A stretch of DNA of 64,000 nucleotides, from the NCBI GenBank assembly GCA_900316525.1, contig ONDF01000001.1, positions 62,001 to 126,000 of the forward strand, written 5' to 3'. The position numbers were made by a program, and so were the translations under genes. The DNA is from an uncultured Bacteroidales bacterium (GTDB taxonomy: Bacteria > Bacteroidota > Bacteroidia > Bacteroidales > UBA932). Shown in pieces: positions 63,889-64,000 of this stretch (position 1 is its first letter; the number at the start of each line of letters is the position of its first letter). Under the pieces are notes generated by a model that did no database searches, had not been told where the DNA came from, and was given only the letters and a program-made list of their open reading frames with translations.

Positions 63889-64000
63889 ATGATGCGAGAG
63901 GATGATTTTTCCCGGCTGGAGCTGGACCTGCGAGGCTGCGTGGGCAACTACCGCTATTTCCGTTCCCTGCTGGAGCCGTCGACGAAACTACTGGTTCTCG
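63889..64000 (+). CDS. alr: Alanine racemase, N-terminal fragment (partial)
   Basis: Only the first 37 codons are in the window. LELDLRGCVGNYRYFRSLL followed by PSTKLLVL is the first strand-helix-strand of PLP-dependent alanine racemases; the PLP-lysine motif (VKANAYGHG in homologues) would come next, just past the window end. The start is uncertain: ATG 63889 (MMREDDF) fits the -7 box at 63861, while ATG 63844 would give 15 extra residues. Racemases of this type supply D-alanine for peptidoglycan. Confidence 0.78.
   Translation, partial: MMREDDFSRLELDLRGCVGNYRYFRSLLEPSTKLLVL

Overview
The window is a GC-rich chromosomal segment of a Bacteroidetes bacterium. It probably belongs to the order Bacteroidales, in a gut or rumen lineage that degrades plant polymers. 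The evidence is three SusC/SusD pairs, many lipoproteins and BACON, fimbrillin-like and IPT/TIG domains. Promoters have the Bacteroidetes form TTTG-N20-TAnnTTTG rather than -35/-10 boxes. No mobile elements, phage genes or CRISPR arrays were seen, and no gene-free stretch exceeds 300 bases.

Layout. 1-3800: tail of a tricorn-like S41 protease, trpS, and copA on the opposite strand. 3870-4937: an SGNH esterase on the + strand, running convergently into PUL 1. 4939-23966 (PUL 1, - strand): ECF sigma factor, FecR anti-sigma, STN-bearing SusC, SusD, a phosphodiester glycosidase, four beta-propeller surface lipoproteins (two led by IPT/TIG domains, two by fimbrillin-like domains), an endonuclease/exonuclease/phosphatase (EEP) enzyme, a second EEP domain fused to one propeller protein, two unannotated ~45-50-codon genes, an SGNH esterase and a GH3. 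24136-26860: a secreted coiled-coil protein and dnaK. 26984-51459 (PUL 2, - strand): one unbroken 13-gene operon for acetylated beta-(gluco)mannan. It holds a binding lipoprotein, GH26, two SusC/SusD pairs, a DUF5060-type GH, GH30, a CE1 esterase, a second binding lipoprotein, GH130 mannosylglucose phosphorylase, GH2 and a SASA esterase. 51683-57470: a satellite operon on the same strand with GH5, GH26, a GPH sugar/cation symporter and a second GH5. 57555-58668: tadA, a small ribbon-helix-helix-like protein, a TSCPD protein and tRNA-Gln. 58731-63800: a four-gene operon (membrane Zn-protease, DJ-1 family protein, two DUF3857/transglutaminase-like proteins). 63889-end: start of an alanine racemase gene.

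How it fits together. In PUL 2 and its satellite, surface GH26/GH5 enzymes would cut mannan, SusCD pairs would import oligosaccharides, periplasmic esterases, GH2 and GH30 would trim them, and the GPH symporter would carry disaccharides to cytoplasmic GH130. The two operon promoters share an 11-bp element placed at exactly the same distance (19 bp) upstream of the -33 box, so one regulator encoded elsewhere may control both. PUL 1 combines a phosphodiester glycosidase with two EEP phosphoesterase domains and two SGNH esterases. This suggests a phosphate-decorated glycan target, which is inference. The two small genes of PUL 1 sit immediately upstream of the two fimbrillin-like propeller lipoproteins. 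Their conserved C-terminal codons form the ribosome binding site of the next gene.
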